DNA from: Fratercula arctica
Lineage: Eukaryota > Chordata > Aves > Charadriiformes > Alcidae
Direction of reading: 5' to 3'
DNA: 64,000 bases
NCBI GenBank assembly: GCA_947846985.1
Contig: CANTUZ010000005.1
Coordinates: 24,896,389-24,960,388 of the forward strand
Positions 49,456 through 60,310 of the stretch are shown one piece after another. Both the position numbers and the translations under genes were made by a program. Position 1 is the stretch's first letter, and each line of letters opens with the position of its first letter. The notes beneath the pieces were generated by a model that was not told where the DNA came from, ran no database searches, and worked only from the letters and a program-made list of their open reading frames with translations.

Positions 49456-51126
49456 TCTTAAAACTGGGATGTACTAGTTGCAGCAGATATAAAAGGATGG
49501 TAATTTGTTGTTTACAGAAACACTGCTTTCTGAAGTCATTGTATCATCCTCTTTCTTTCTAGTTTTCAAGTAGCAAATACATAGCATGGTGAATTAACTG
49601 ACAAGATGAAGATTCCTGGGATGCAGGGCTCTTTCACTGCTCAGGATAAGGACTTCTCCGGTGTTTGAAAAAAACAAGCAAACAAACAAACAAACAAAAA
49701 ACCAAAACCCAACAAAACAAAAAATAACAAGTTAATTAGACTAGAAGTGCTGTTCCTTAAGCATGTGTACTGTATGTTTTCCCTGCTGTTACTTGAAATG
49801 TTCTGAAGATTATTTTTCTGGAGGGTTTTTTTCTAAAGTGTGGCCTAAAACTTGGCAGTCAAGGTTACTATTCCACATTAGCTTTCTAAAAATACCCTGG
49901 TTGCAAAACCAATGGCTAATTATATTCCATTATAGCAAGAATATATATTTTTAATCTATTAAATCTTTTACTGTAAGGTAAAAACAGGAAGTATATAACA
50001 GACAGTAAATAAACTTCCAGGGTAACAGGCAGTAAATTTTAAGAATTGTTAAGTGACTATACATGTAACCATGCAATTTAGCTATTCTCAAACAATAATT
50101 CTAATCTTCAGTTCTTATATGGACCAAACTCACTGTGACTTCAGGAGAAACTTGAAGATAGAATGCTTAAAACATTTTGATTTGATGGAAAAGATCAAAT
50201 AGAAAATGTGCTTAAAAGAAGCATGTGGGTTGGCATGGAAACCAGGGCTATTAATCACAAAAATTGTGGATCAGACAGCACAAGTGTCAACTTCTCCTAA
50301 AATATACAAGAATAATATAAGCCCAAAATTATATTTTAAAAAGTTACCTAAAAATACTGAATATGCAACAAACATACCTCCAGAGATACTATATATGATG
50401 AGAAGGAAATTAGGTATCATTGACTAATTCTGTTTCTTGGGGTCACAGTAATAGTGACATTTATTCATGCCATCCGTGTTGATGTTTTCAGGAATTTAGC
50501 CAACTAAGTCCTTTTGAGGCAATCCTTTAAAGATAATGGTTTCAGCTAACTAATAATTTTGGCTAAATGAGTTATTAATTATAAGGTGGATGTCCCTGGA
50601 ATATCACTACTAACTCTCTGACATATAGAAGGCTTAGTGAGTGGGTATCTAGTAAGGGTTCCTCTTGGCTTTCTACTGGCTAACTCAATGTAATCTCAGG
50701 AACTTGAGGTTTAAGGAATTTGACAGTTATGTTGAAGGCCAAATTCTCTTCTTCCCATGCAGTTAATCACCTGATAGAGAATATAAAGCAGTGCCTAAAG
50801 AGTATATGGACTACGTCTGTCTACATCCCAGGAGTAAGAATATGGTTTAGCTCTGCGCAGAAGGGTGCATGCTATATAACGCAGCACTGTGCCAGGAGGA
50901 CTTTGTCAGTGTATAGGGCTTTCCACTGGGAGAGTAATCCTTCATGACTTCTTAGTATATGCCAGGGTTAATCATGGTTGAACCAATTAGTTGTCTGGAA
51001 ACATTTCCACAGACCTCACAGGCTGCCAGTCTAGGCTGAAAAGGGTGTCTCATGCCTTCTTTTGTCCTCCTCAGCCTCATTCCTATTCCTTCCCTTCTGG
51101 TGACAGCAATGTGATTGTGACACCCT
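49456..51126. other. AT-rich non-coding DNA with CAAA tract
   Basis: No gene recognised. It contains the (CAAA)n tract at 49668-49730. Frames of 60-75 codons at 49763-49954, 50206-50427 and 50720-50947 show no known features. Confidence 0.65.
49668..49730. repeat. (CAAA)n and A-rich low-complexity tract
   Basis: About five CAAA units are followed by irregular A/C-rich sequence. Confidence 0.88.
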
Positions 51127-51278
51127 GACTTTTTTGTTTATATAAGGGGTTTTTTGGGACTTGGGTTTTTTTAGGTTTTTTAAAATGCTAAATCGATGAT
51201 GGCTGCAGATTTTATCCAGAGGTTTTTTTACAGATATATAGCCTGTTGGTTTTTTTGTTTGGTTTTTTTTTTTTTTTT
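51127..51278. repeat. T-rich low-complexity tract
   Basis: Repeated T-runs are broken by G pairs, ending in T16 at 51263-51278. It gives the minus strand a lysine-rich frame that is not a gene. Confidence 0.8.
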
Positions 51279-51431
51279 CTGCCTAGTAATGATGAAGATG
51301 AATTCTAAATTCACCAAATTTAGATAGGAACCGTGTGACATCTCATCTGAATCTTCGGAGATTGGATGAACTTGAGGGCTTTCAGTCACGTCTTCTGTGA
51401 TCAAGCAGCAGGTCCTATAGGAAAATGGATT

Positions 51432-51465
51432 AAAAAAAGAAAAAAAAAAAGAAAAAAAAGAAAAT
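51432..51465. repeat. A-rich (A7-10 G)n tract
   Basis: Three to four A-runs are separated by single G residues. With the T-rich tract 150-300 bases upstream, it could base-pair in a long imperfect hairpin. Confidence 0.8.
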
Positions 51466-51544
51466 GGAGGCATCTAAAAGAGAAATTTCATTTTTTCCTT
51501 CCATCTTTTTAATAACTTGATGTGCAGTCAGCACTACATTACTT

Positions 51545-51592
51545 CATTTTGTGTCTTAGTTTCCCCATCTGTAAAGCTGAGAACAAGTCTCC
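51545..51592 (+). mobile_element. Ancient MIR/L2-type 3' remnant
   Basis: 'gtgtcttagtttccccatct' followed by 'gtaaagctgagaacaa' matches the deeply shared 3' core of MIR and L2, which reads CTCAGTTTCCCCATCTGTAAAATGGG. The 20-odd central bases agree almost perfectly; both flanks are decayed. It lies in the opposite orientation to the remnant at 23405. Confidence 0.6.
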
Positions 51593-52516
51593 CTAAGTAG
51601 ATCTTTATGTGTGTATAAAGATTTACTGGTTTTTAAATAAATAGGTCTTTGAAGCATTTACATTGCATAGATAGCGCTTGCCTTTGCTGCTATGTGCCAC
51701 GATTTTGTGTGTCGTGCTGAAACAGTGTGTGCTTGCCTCTTGACATCCTGTATCAGCACTGCAAATTGTTTCATTAAGTGCCACTTGTTCAGTAAGTGTA
51801 ACAAAATTAAAGCCGAAGAAGATGAATCATATATGAGGGCAGAGATCAAGGAGCTGTTTATTTTACAAATGTCACTAATAGGCATATTTTTTCTTTAAAT
51901 CAAGGAAATGTTTCACTCATATCAATGGAAGCATCAGTATAATAAAAGGGCATCTGTACTTTTCCAGGCTTTGTGTATATAATTGATTTTCAAAAGCAAT
52001 TTCATCACTATTTCATTCATTACTTCTGCACTACAATATTTCTTAAGTGTCAGTGGTTTGCAACTGTTATTGTCAAGGGTATGATTCATAAATATGAGTT
52101 ATTTTAAAGAGAAAAAGATAGAAAGAAAGGTCAAGGAACTGCTTATCTGTGGTTCAAGGAAACTTGGTGGGACTGTTTTAAATTACTCAGCAAGGTTTAT
52201 AATCTAAGCAAAAGACTGCAAGTTAAACTTGAAAAAGCATCAAATAAACCACTAAATGCTGTCTCTTATATATTTATTTGAATTCACAGAATATTTAATA
52301 TAATCATTACTATGTGAATTCATGTCTACATTATGTGGAAACTCTGTGTTCGTAATAACAGAAAGCTTTCTGAAATGTTCCTCTTGTAGGAAGGTGCTTC
52401 TCCTGGGTGCACCTTGGCTAGGTGCACACAGTGATTGTGACTCACTCAGCTGGTTGGTCACCCAGTTGTCCACCATGGTGGATCTCCTTGGAGTGCATCA
52501 TATAGACTCAGAGTGA
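51593..52516. other. AT-rich non-coding DNA
   Basis: No gene or repeat recognised. Frames of 68-75 codons overlap on opposite strands at 51658-51898. Confidence 0.65.
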
Positions 52517-52640
52517 TTTAGATAGTAAGGGACCTCTTGATGTACCTGTGGTCCAACCCCTTTCTCAAAGCAGGAACAACTTGGAGGTAGATTTGCCTTA
52601 AGAGTCCATCCACACCTTAGCATCTAGGTTCCCTTCCAAA
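52517..52640 (-). mobile_element. CR1 LINE 3' region, degraded
   Basis: 'agggacctcttgatgtacct', 'gtggtccaacccctttctca' and 'aagcaggaacaacttggagg' follow the antisense CR1 3' region (GGACCTCTGGAGGTCATCTGGTCCAACCCC, then CTCAAAGCAGG). The terminal 8-bp repeats at the left have decayed, and similarity fades after about 52640. Confidence 0.8.
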
Positions 52641-53439
52641 GGAAACCATGGTACTTGGATGCACACTCAGGTCTCACGTAATATGCACAAATGAATTATG
52701 GCTACACAGGCATACAGGCATTAAGAGAACAGGGACCAGGGTTGAACTCACCTGCCTGTAGCATAGATTAATTTTTTGTGCTGTCACCGAACCTCAGTTA
52801 TATATTACGTATCAAAATATGATATATCAAGATGCAATGACAGTTGATCAGCAGAAGTGTGTGCTTGGAGATATCAGTGTGAAGAAACATAAGGGAGAGC
52901 TCATCACTAACTTTAGAGAATTTATTGCATCAAAGCTGAAATTCATATCCAATCCATTCCTAATTTATAACAATACAGATAGATGAGCTGAAAGGAAAAG
53001 AAAAAACAATTTAATGGGAAGAAAAGACTGGATGAGAAAATTCAGGAGGATGACTAGTTCAACCAGTTCTAAGACGTGACCTTCCTTCCATTCCACTGCC
53101 TCTGTACTGCTGGGGGGTTAATATCTGTGTGCAGCTACAATGAACAAATATTATCTGTAATTAGCCACAAGGGTAGCTGCACTCATAGATAAAAGAAGGC
53201 ACATGGACTCTGATTTATAAAAATAACCCCCTGACGTTGTCAGAGAATGATATATTAAAATAAAACACCAATCTCTGAACTTTTATGCTCATCACTTTGA
53301 GAAAGAAATGCTGAAATATACATTCTGCAGAAATAATTATGTTAATTTCTGAAGATCTCTATGCCTGAAAAACAGAGCTGCTATTGAAATTTCTGTGTAT
53401 GATGATTTGGTAGTAACAAAGTTTACCTGTAAACTTAAA
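52641..53439. other. Non-coding DNA
   Basis: No gene or repeat recognised between two CR1 remnants. Confidence 0.65.
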
Positions 53440-53530
53440 ACCTGGAAAGAGATCTTTGGGGTACACCTCTACCCAAGTCCTTCTGGCTTAAAGCAGGGTA
53501 AAAAATAGCTCAGGCAATAGTTGCTTATAA
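53440..53530 (-). mobile_element. CR1 LINE 3' region, heavily degraded
   Basis: 'cctggaaagagatctttggg', 'acctctacccaagtccttct', 'ggcttaaagcagggta' and 'agctcaggcaatagttgct' align in order with the antisense CR1 3' region. The match is looser than in the other copies, so this is a likely but not certain call. Confidence 0.55.
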
Positions 53531-54055
53531 GGAAACATAATTTCTTTCCTTACTGTTAGTCCTCCCTTTCTGCTACCACAGGATGAAACCAGCCTTAAGC
53601 ACTGCTTTTGCAAGGCAAAATTTCAGAATGTTGCCAACAGAAAAACTGTAGTTTTGGGGAAGGAAGCAAACGATGTCTGCAGAAGATCTTGCTTCCAAGC
53701 AGATGTCAGTAATAAAAGAAAACTGAAATAGAGAAAATCTATGAGGCAGAGGCGAGAAGGTGTTACCGATTTCAAAGTTTTTTTTTTCAAGTTTTTCACT
53801 ACAGCTACATTTCAGAGGGCCGTCAGAGCCTGTGAGGTCTGTAGAAGGGATTCACCACAACACTAACCTCTGCTGTCCAGTTTATTGAAATTGAAAGTGA
53901 AGACCTCTGTTAAAACAAAAAGGAAACTAAAATTTAAAAAAAAAAAAAAGGGAAAAAAAAAAAAGAAAAAGGAACAGTAATGAGGAAGATCCAGCACCTC
54001 AGGAAAACAGAATGAACAGGAAGACAAAAGGGAATCTGTTATACTACTCAGGCAG
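53531..54055. other. Non-coding DNA with A-rich tract
   Basis: It contains a purine tract at 53935-53972, which is poly-A broken by G. The 108-codon minus-strand frame 53863-54189 crosses this tract and reads as a phenylalanine run there; I do not take it as a gene. Confidence 0.65.
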
Positions 54056-54310
54056 CTGAACAGGCTGCTGAACTTTGGCCCAACGATGGCGCACGTCAGA
54101 AATCTGCCATGCACGTTTCCTGTTTTGCATTGTTTCACGAATCCCAAAGCAGCTGCTGTGCCACTGAAGTCAGGAAAAGCCTCACCCACCTTATTGTTTC
54201 GGACATTATGACAATAAATATTAATGGTGTAAAATTAGAATTCTTCATGCCAGGGCCATCAGTCTGTTCCGTGTACTTTAGCATGGCCAGGAATTTATGC
54301 TGATCTTTGA
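54056..54310. other. CpG-containing unique patch
   Basis: There is a cluster of CpG dinucleotides ('aacgatggcgcacgtcag', 'catgcacgtttcc', 'tttcacgaatccc', 'gtttcggac') in otherwise CpG-poor DNA. It is not inside a recognised repeat. It could be a conserved element or a younger insertion that I cannot name. Confidence 0.35.
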
Positions 54311-54339
54311 CTTCCACCTTTAGGATTCCAGAGAAAATT

Positions 54340-54408
54340 TTGTATTATATTTATTGTATTATACTATGTAATGTATTGTAATGTAAAATATTATAATGTA
54401 ATTTAATA
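54340..54408. repeat. AT-rich tandem-like tract (TAATGTAT units)
   Basis: Imperfect repeats of 'atgtaatgtattgtaatgta' type lie between 'tttgtattat' and 'aatttaataag'. Confidence 0.7.
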
Positions 54409-54851
54409 AGACAAAAAAACCCAAAAGACAGTCTGTATTTGTATCACCTAAAGGGATATCATGATAGAAACATAAAAACAAAGCAGAAAGGTAATATAGT
54501 TTCTTGGGCAGGAAGCTTTCAAAGAAAACGAAGCATTCTCCCTGAAAATCCAGTGTCACTAGAGAGTTTTAAGACATTTTAGTTCCTTTTTGTCTCAGTA
54601 TGATTATGTAGAAATTTTATTAAAGTTTAAGGATTAAATTTTGTATACATTTTCCTGAAAAAGCAACTAAGCTTATACTTAAGACCTGACCCACCTTCTG
54701 TTGAATTTAGGTAAACATTCTCACTGATCTTAAAAGAAGTTGCATTAAATTGTGGCTTTATTTGAATGAAGTGACTAAAAAGGTTACTGAGATCTTGCAT
54801 CTGTGTTCATTTTTGAGCAAAATCAAAATTCGGACATACAATCCCTTGTTT
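54409..54851. other. AT-rich non-coding DNA
   Basis: No gene or repeat recognised. Confidence 0.62.
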
Positions 54852-54930
54852 TCACAGAATCACAAAATAGTTGAGTATGGAAGGGACCTCTGGAGATATC
54901 TAGTCCAACTGCCTTGCTTAATGCCTGTTT
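54852..54930 (-). mobile_element. CR1 LINE 3' end
   Basis: 'tcacagaatcacaaaatagt', 'tatggaagggacctctggag' and 'atatctagtccaactgcctt' are a good antisense match to the CR1 3' end, including one and a half terminal octamers at the left edge. It is truncated or decayed after 'gcttaatgcctg'. Confidence 0.9.
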
Positions 54931-57900
54931 ATCAGACCAGATTTTAGAGATCAATTACTTATCCCTCGATGTACACAATTACGTCAGTTAAAAAGTTCTT
55001 TTGAGACAAGGTGTCTAGAAGCACCATTTAAAAACAGATGTCATCTAAGGATTTTACCTGTAACGTACATGACACTACATACCTCTTCACTAGCATGTCA
55101 TTTTCTTAGGCGTCCCCATGGACAAAATCACTATTTAAATTCATTTATTTTTATAAATATATACAATCCCCTTTCCTCCAAGAAAATAAATTTATAGTTA
55201 TCAATTACAATGAATGAGAGTGTTTCTGTGAAGCTGTAAGAAACAGAAAATATTAAAATACTCTGTACATAAATATCAGTTTGTAATGCCTTAGTAACAG
55301 ACATTGCAAAAGCTCGTCACACTCTATGAAAATATTTCTTGGCCAGAAAGAAAATAATCCAAAAATTTTCTTTCTTTTGTTCATCAATTTTGAGACTTTT
55401 GGCATTACAAGGTTTGTATTATTCTTGTCCATTTGGCAGACTGTCAGGAAGGAGACATTACTATTAATAGCAAAATACTACAACAAAAGATCAAAAGGGA
55501 ATGATTCATTTAATACGCTAAGACTGCTGTGTTTATAATTAGTTCAAAATCTTTCAGAAAGAGAACTCTTACCACTGAAGTATTGGATAGTATATCTTTG
55601 AAGGGTATGTGGAAATCACCAAGGGAAGGAGAAAGTGAGGAAGAGGGGTGCTGGAAACAGAATGTTTCTTCTGAAATAGCGAACATCAGGTTATCAAAGT
55701 ACACAGTATCAGATTTTATAAACATCTCCAAAAGAGAGAACTGAAAGGAGCAACCTTTCCTGGTTTTTCGGCAGCTAAAAGAAGGAACCGACCATGAGTA
55801 CAATATATCTGCAAATCTTATGGAGACTTTCTTGAAATATTAAATGCAATAAGCAGGGAAGTGTATATCCTGGGAGTTTTTGTAATTCATTCAGCATATT
55901 TTTACCCTTATCAGAAACTGCCAATACACACAGAACAAAATGAACAAGAGACCACATGATAGCCAGCTCTCTTCTAAGACTTTCAGCATTTCCTGATGGA
56001 CCAAGCACCACAAAATGTCTAACTTCTTTCCTGAATTTACTATAATTCTTTTTTTACAAAGTTGTCTTCAAAAAGCAGTGACTTGGGTTTGCCTTACAGC
56101 TGGAAATTGCAAGACGATCAGGCTGAAATAAAGCACAGTATGCTTAGAGCAATTATCTAGCGACTACAACCCTACGGATGAGTTAGATATCTTTATGACT
56201 TATGTTATGCACGAGGTCAGCCAAAATAATCATTCTAGTCCTTTCGTTATTAAGATCTACCGTTCTACTTCATCTCCTTTGCTCTTTTATTGCTTTAAAA
56301 TGAACTCGAAGCCTGATCTTAGAATCCCCATTTCCAAATGTTTCATAGTTACTGACCTGGAACTGACTCAGATTGCCTTTTAAAGGTGAAAGGCTCTACA
56401 TGGCGTGCTGGTTTTAACAGTGGGCCTCACTTGTACACCAGGGAAGTGCTAGCTTATTAGATCTTTGAACAATACACATAAGTGCTACAGAAGCTTACTT
56501 TCATGAGCTTCTGATATCATGCTCTTCATTATACTTGCACCCTAGAATTGCTGTTCAGACCGTTAAAACCCTAGGGGTTTCATAACATTTAATTGTTATC
56601 TCTTAGTTTTATTCTGGCCTCTCTTTGTGGCATGGGAAGCCAGTATAGCAGTATCCTTCTATTCCCTCTGCACTGTAACTGTTCTAATTTGGAGAAAGGG
56701 AGTAAATGTCTTTCCTCCTTAACTACTATTTTTCCTCCTTTAAATTTGAAATTGTATATAGTGGGGCACATAATTTAATCATAGCTCACCCTTTTCAGAT
56801 CGCTTCAGCAGAAATTGTGACCTCTAGAATAGTTGGGACCAGAGAAAGTTCTTTATGCCACGCTGTTAGTGTACAGAGATTTTTTAAATGAATGGAAGGC
56901 AAGGCCACAATGAATGTAACAACTTTACCTCACATTCATAGTGGCAAAAGTAAGAGAAAATTAAATTACATACAACACAGTTTCAGTTAAAGTCTGAGTT
57001 CACGCAAAGTTGAAATCCAGTGTTGTACTTAGGCTTGTAAATTCCTAATGACTGAAACTGCCAAGATCCATCAGAAAATGTTATTTTATTATAGAGGTTT
57101 GTGTTTTGGATATATCCAGCTGGATCATGGTCATTTAGAATTCACAGCTTTCTGCTGCAAAACTGGCATAGGACTCCATTGCATAGCCAGTAACATTGTA
57201 TTTTAATAATTTTTTGTCAATCAGTGTATGAATTTGAGGAGACCTTCCAACAAGAAATGGCTGATTTGGCTTTAAAAACAATTGTGGATTATCTGAAGTT
57301 GATCCTTCCCTTTTAACTCTCTTCTCTCTTTGCCAGTACCTTGGGCCCCTCAGTAGCCAAACTGGACCTTCGACCTGTGTTTTAAAAACAAGAGTAGGTA
57401 TTTCCTCCAAGGCATATGTCAACAGCTACATGTAAATCAGCTTGCCAGATGCAATGCCATTCAGGGAACACTTGAGCAGGCAGCTTTCCCTCTGAGGCAG
57501 ATAGACATTCTCTTAGCAATGTGACTCAAGGACAAAAGGACAAAGCAAATGCTATAACTCAAAATGTAATCTACCAGCAGTCTAAAACCTTTTAATAGTT
57601 GGAAGCTGCTACTTGTCCTGGGGCAGTTTTGTCTGTTTTTCTAGTTGGTAAAATCTGTTGATAAGGCAGATAGCTTTGCTATCATGATTTCAAACTAACC
57701 AAGAAACTTGTAATAAAAGAGAATGTTAAAATATTTTGTTGGGCTTATTCGATTATGTGTGACTGTGGTTAGTGCATCATGATGTGTGTCCTTTTTTTCC
57801 GTCCCCCGAAGGGAGAAGAAGCAAGTATTCCATTCAGATAGATCACTGATTAATGTTCACGGCTCTCAGCATTTTCTGGCTTCAGGAGCTGTTTATTGAA

Positions 57901-58335
57901 AATATGTAGCTAAGTCTCAAAGCCAACAACATTCCCCCAGGGTGCCCATTAGGCAGAAGGGCAGAACAGTTGTAAACAATCTATTTTGTAAAGTCAAAGA
58001 ATTTGATAGAAAATACATCTAAGTAATATTTGGTAAATATTTCATATTTTGCAATGCGTAGCTTGCAGGAAGAGAGAAAAAAGGGGAAGATAAAAACTTG
58101 AAGGGTTACTCAAGGGAAAAAATATCTCTCCAATAATAATCTAATAATGTTTTTTTTACAAAGTGGATACATCATAAAATCCCTATCCATGCCAGTTGAT
58201 GTGAGTGGGTTCCATAGGTTTGGATGGAGAAATAGCTACCAGGAAACAACAGGCCAAAGAGAGGAAAAGTATGTTCTGGGAAGGTAGTGTGTGAAAGCTT
58301 CCCCTTGAGTGACAAAACTTGGAAGATGATTTCTT
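54931..58335. other. Non-coding DNA
   Basis: No gene or repeat recognised in about 3.4 kb. Frames of 60-97 codons (55326-55538, 55510-55803, 55529-55744, 55775-56011, 57135-57422) carry no motif I recognise. The 97- and 71-codon frames at 55510-55803 are antisense to each other. Confidence 0.65.
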
Positions 58336-58760
58336 GTGCTGAACCCACAAGAGCTTATAAAGTCAGGACACGAGGAACCTGATGTATCTGTACAAGGTCA
58401 CATGCAGGTGTGCACCCGCGGTGGCTTTGGACTGTATGACCACTGGCTGCTGTACACAGATGAAGTCTACAGGACTGATTATGTGCGTGTTGAACTAACA
58501 GGCCCCCGAGGCCCTCTCCTAACCCCTTCCTAGAAGCCTCTGGCACATCACAGCCAGCCTCACTGCTTCAGGGGAGCACCCCACTGGGAATCCCCCCATT
58601 GGGGCTGCCCTCCCTGGTGCTTCTTCAGTCTGGTAGCTATGAATGAGGATGTGAGGGTGCAAGTAAACTATGTGAGTACATAAGCATGCTGTGTTATCAG
58701 CTGTTAAGAGTAACAGCTTGATTCTATCATTAATAACAGCTTAATGAATAAAAGGTGTTC
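58336..58760 (+). other. GC-rich patch with short open frame and polyadenylation signal
   Basis: The block 58370-58640 is far richer in GC and CpG than its surroundings. A plus-strand frame of 65 codons runs from 58336 to 58533, with a 63-codon frame opposite. A TTATAAAG box lies at 58355-58362 and AATAAA at 58747-58752, followed by a GT-rich 'aggtgttct'. That combination could be the last exon of a transcript, or an LTR-like element whose ends I cannot find. I recognise no protein family. Treat as unexplained. Confidence 0.25.
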
Positions 58761-60250
58761 TAAAAAATATTGGCTGTGATCTGTGCCTCCTTTCCCCCCA
58801 GTCCCCTATTAGACAGGGGAATTTACAACTGATACGTGCTTAAAAGAAATGCAGCAAGGAGGAAAGGCAGCAACATCAGGGCATTTATGAGTGCCACAGG
58901 GTGCAATATACAAATTGTGGGTCTGTAAAAATTAGGCAAGCAAAGATGTTTTGAGAAGCAAATGTGGACAGATGGCTGTACTTTATTTGTAAGAACAATA
59001 GACTTCCTGAAACTAGCATATTTCTTTCTTAAAATGTATAATTGTAACCTGATATCCGATCATATCTTTCTCCTTCATCCTTTGAATGTCATTTTCTTTG
59101 AAAATTCTGAGAGCAGAGAGCTTGTCTGAGCAAGCTTGTAAGTGCTTGCACAGAATTTATCTCCACAATGTAAGATAAGGTTGATTATTAAATTAAATAC
59201 ATAATAATAATAGCTGATTGAAATAGATGAAAATTTTAAACAGAAACGTGTGGGCATCCAGCCTCAATTTTGCATCACATTAAAGGATTAAAAATTAGTT
59301 TTATAGAATCCACACTTCTGTTAGTTTTATCACTCTTTTTCATATGTAGAGCTCATCAAAGTGTGTTAAATACTGATTCATTAGGAAGAATATTTTGTGG
59401 TAAACATCTGTAGCTTTAGAAACATCTCTCTCTAAGAATAATAATTACATCATAGAGATATAACTTGCTTGTCTATTTCTTTTTAAATTCCTCAGTAGCC
59501 AGTTCTGATTTGGTGAAACACACCAAAGTGAAACACTCTAATTTTTACATGTAGTATGATTGATTTTACTTGGTTGTTATTGTTGTTCCCTATTATGTAG
59601 CTTCTAAGCAGAAAAATAATGAATGACATTTGTAAAAACACATCTTTAAGCTTATAATAATATATTAGCAAACTTTCAACATCCATAGTAATAATTGGTT
59701 TAATGATTAGAGCTAAGTAAAATTCACATGAATCCACCTGATTTAGCTAGCATTATTGTTTACTAAAATGTGCACACAGCTTCCCTTTTAGTTTCACGTT
59801 CGATTTTCAAAGCGTAGTCTAACGGGCTTTATTTCCTCTGTCCTCAAATTAAAAAAAAAAATCACAACAATAATAAAACCCTTACATGCAGCTGAAACTC
59901 TGAAAATGTTCTGTAAATTAATTGTCAAATGTATTTAATTTCAATTTTGAAATGAAATCCAAAATCAGTGTGCTTTCTCGTAGTTTCTTATAATTTCAAG
60001 TTTCATTGCAAATTCCTGATATCTCAAAATATAAAGTATTGCATATTAAAAACTGATAATTGTTGTTATTGTTCTTTTACACTTTAATGTTGTATCCAAA
60101 ATTTAGATACAGTTCTTAGAGTGTTCATAGTTAACCTGGCTTCATATTTTCCTGCAACAATATGAATTAAAACAACAGCCGTGAGGAAATGTGGCTCACG
60201 AAATCTCACGAAGAAAATAAGTATTAATCTCCAGCCAACTGGAACTGGTG
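58761..60250. other. AT-rich non-coding DNA
   Basis: No gene or repeat recognised. Frames of 60-81 codons on the minus strand at 59075-59257 and 59492-59737 have no known features. Confidence 0.65.
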
Positions 60251-60310
60251 GTGACGTCACTCAAGAAGTACCACAAATGGGTTGAAGGAGGGACATGAGA
60301 CTTTTATATC
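60251..60310 (+). promoter_or_regulatory. CRE palindrome with TATA-like box downstream
   Basis: GTGACGTCAC at 60251-60260 contains the full CREB/ATF consensus TGACGTCA. About 45 bases downstream lies the TATA-like CTTTTATATC at 60301-60310. That order and spacing resemble a cAMP-responsive promoter reading rightward, with a start near 60335. No exon or open frame of note follows, so the product would be non-coding or distant. The sites are seen; promoter activity is inference. Confidence 0.3.

Noticed and set aside
53863..54189. 108-codon minus-strand frame
   Set aside because: It is held open by an A-rich tract read as a phenylalanine run. The remainder has no recognisable motif.
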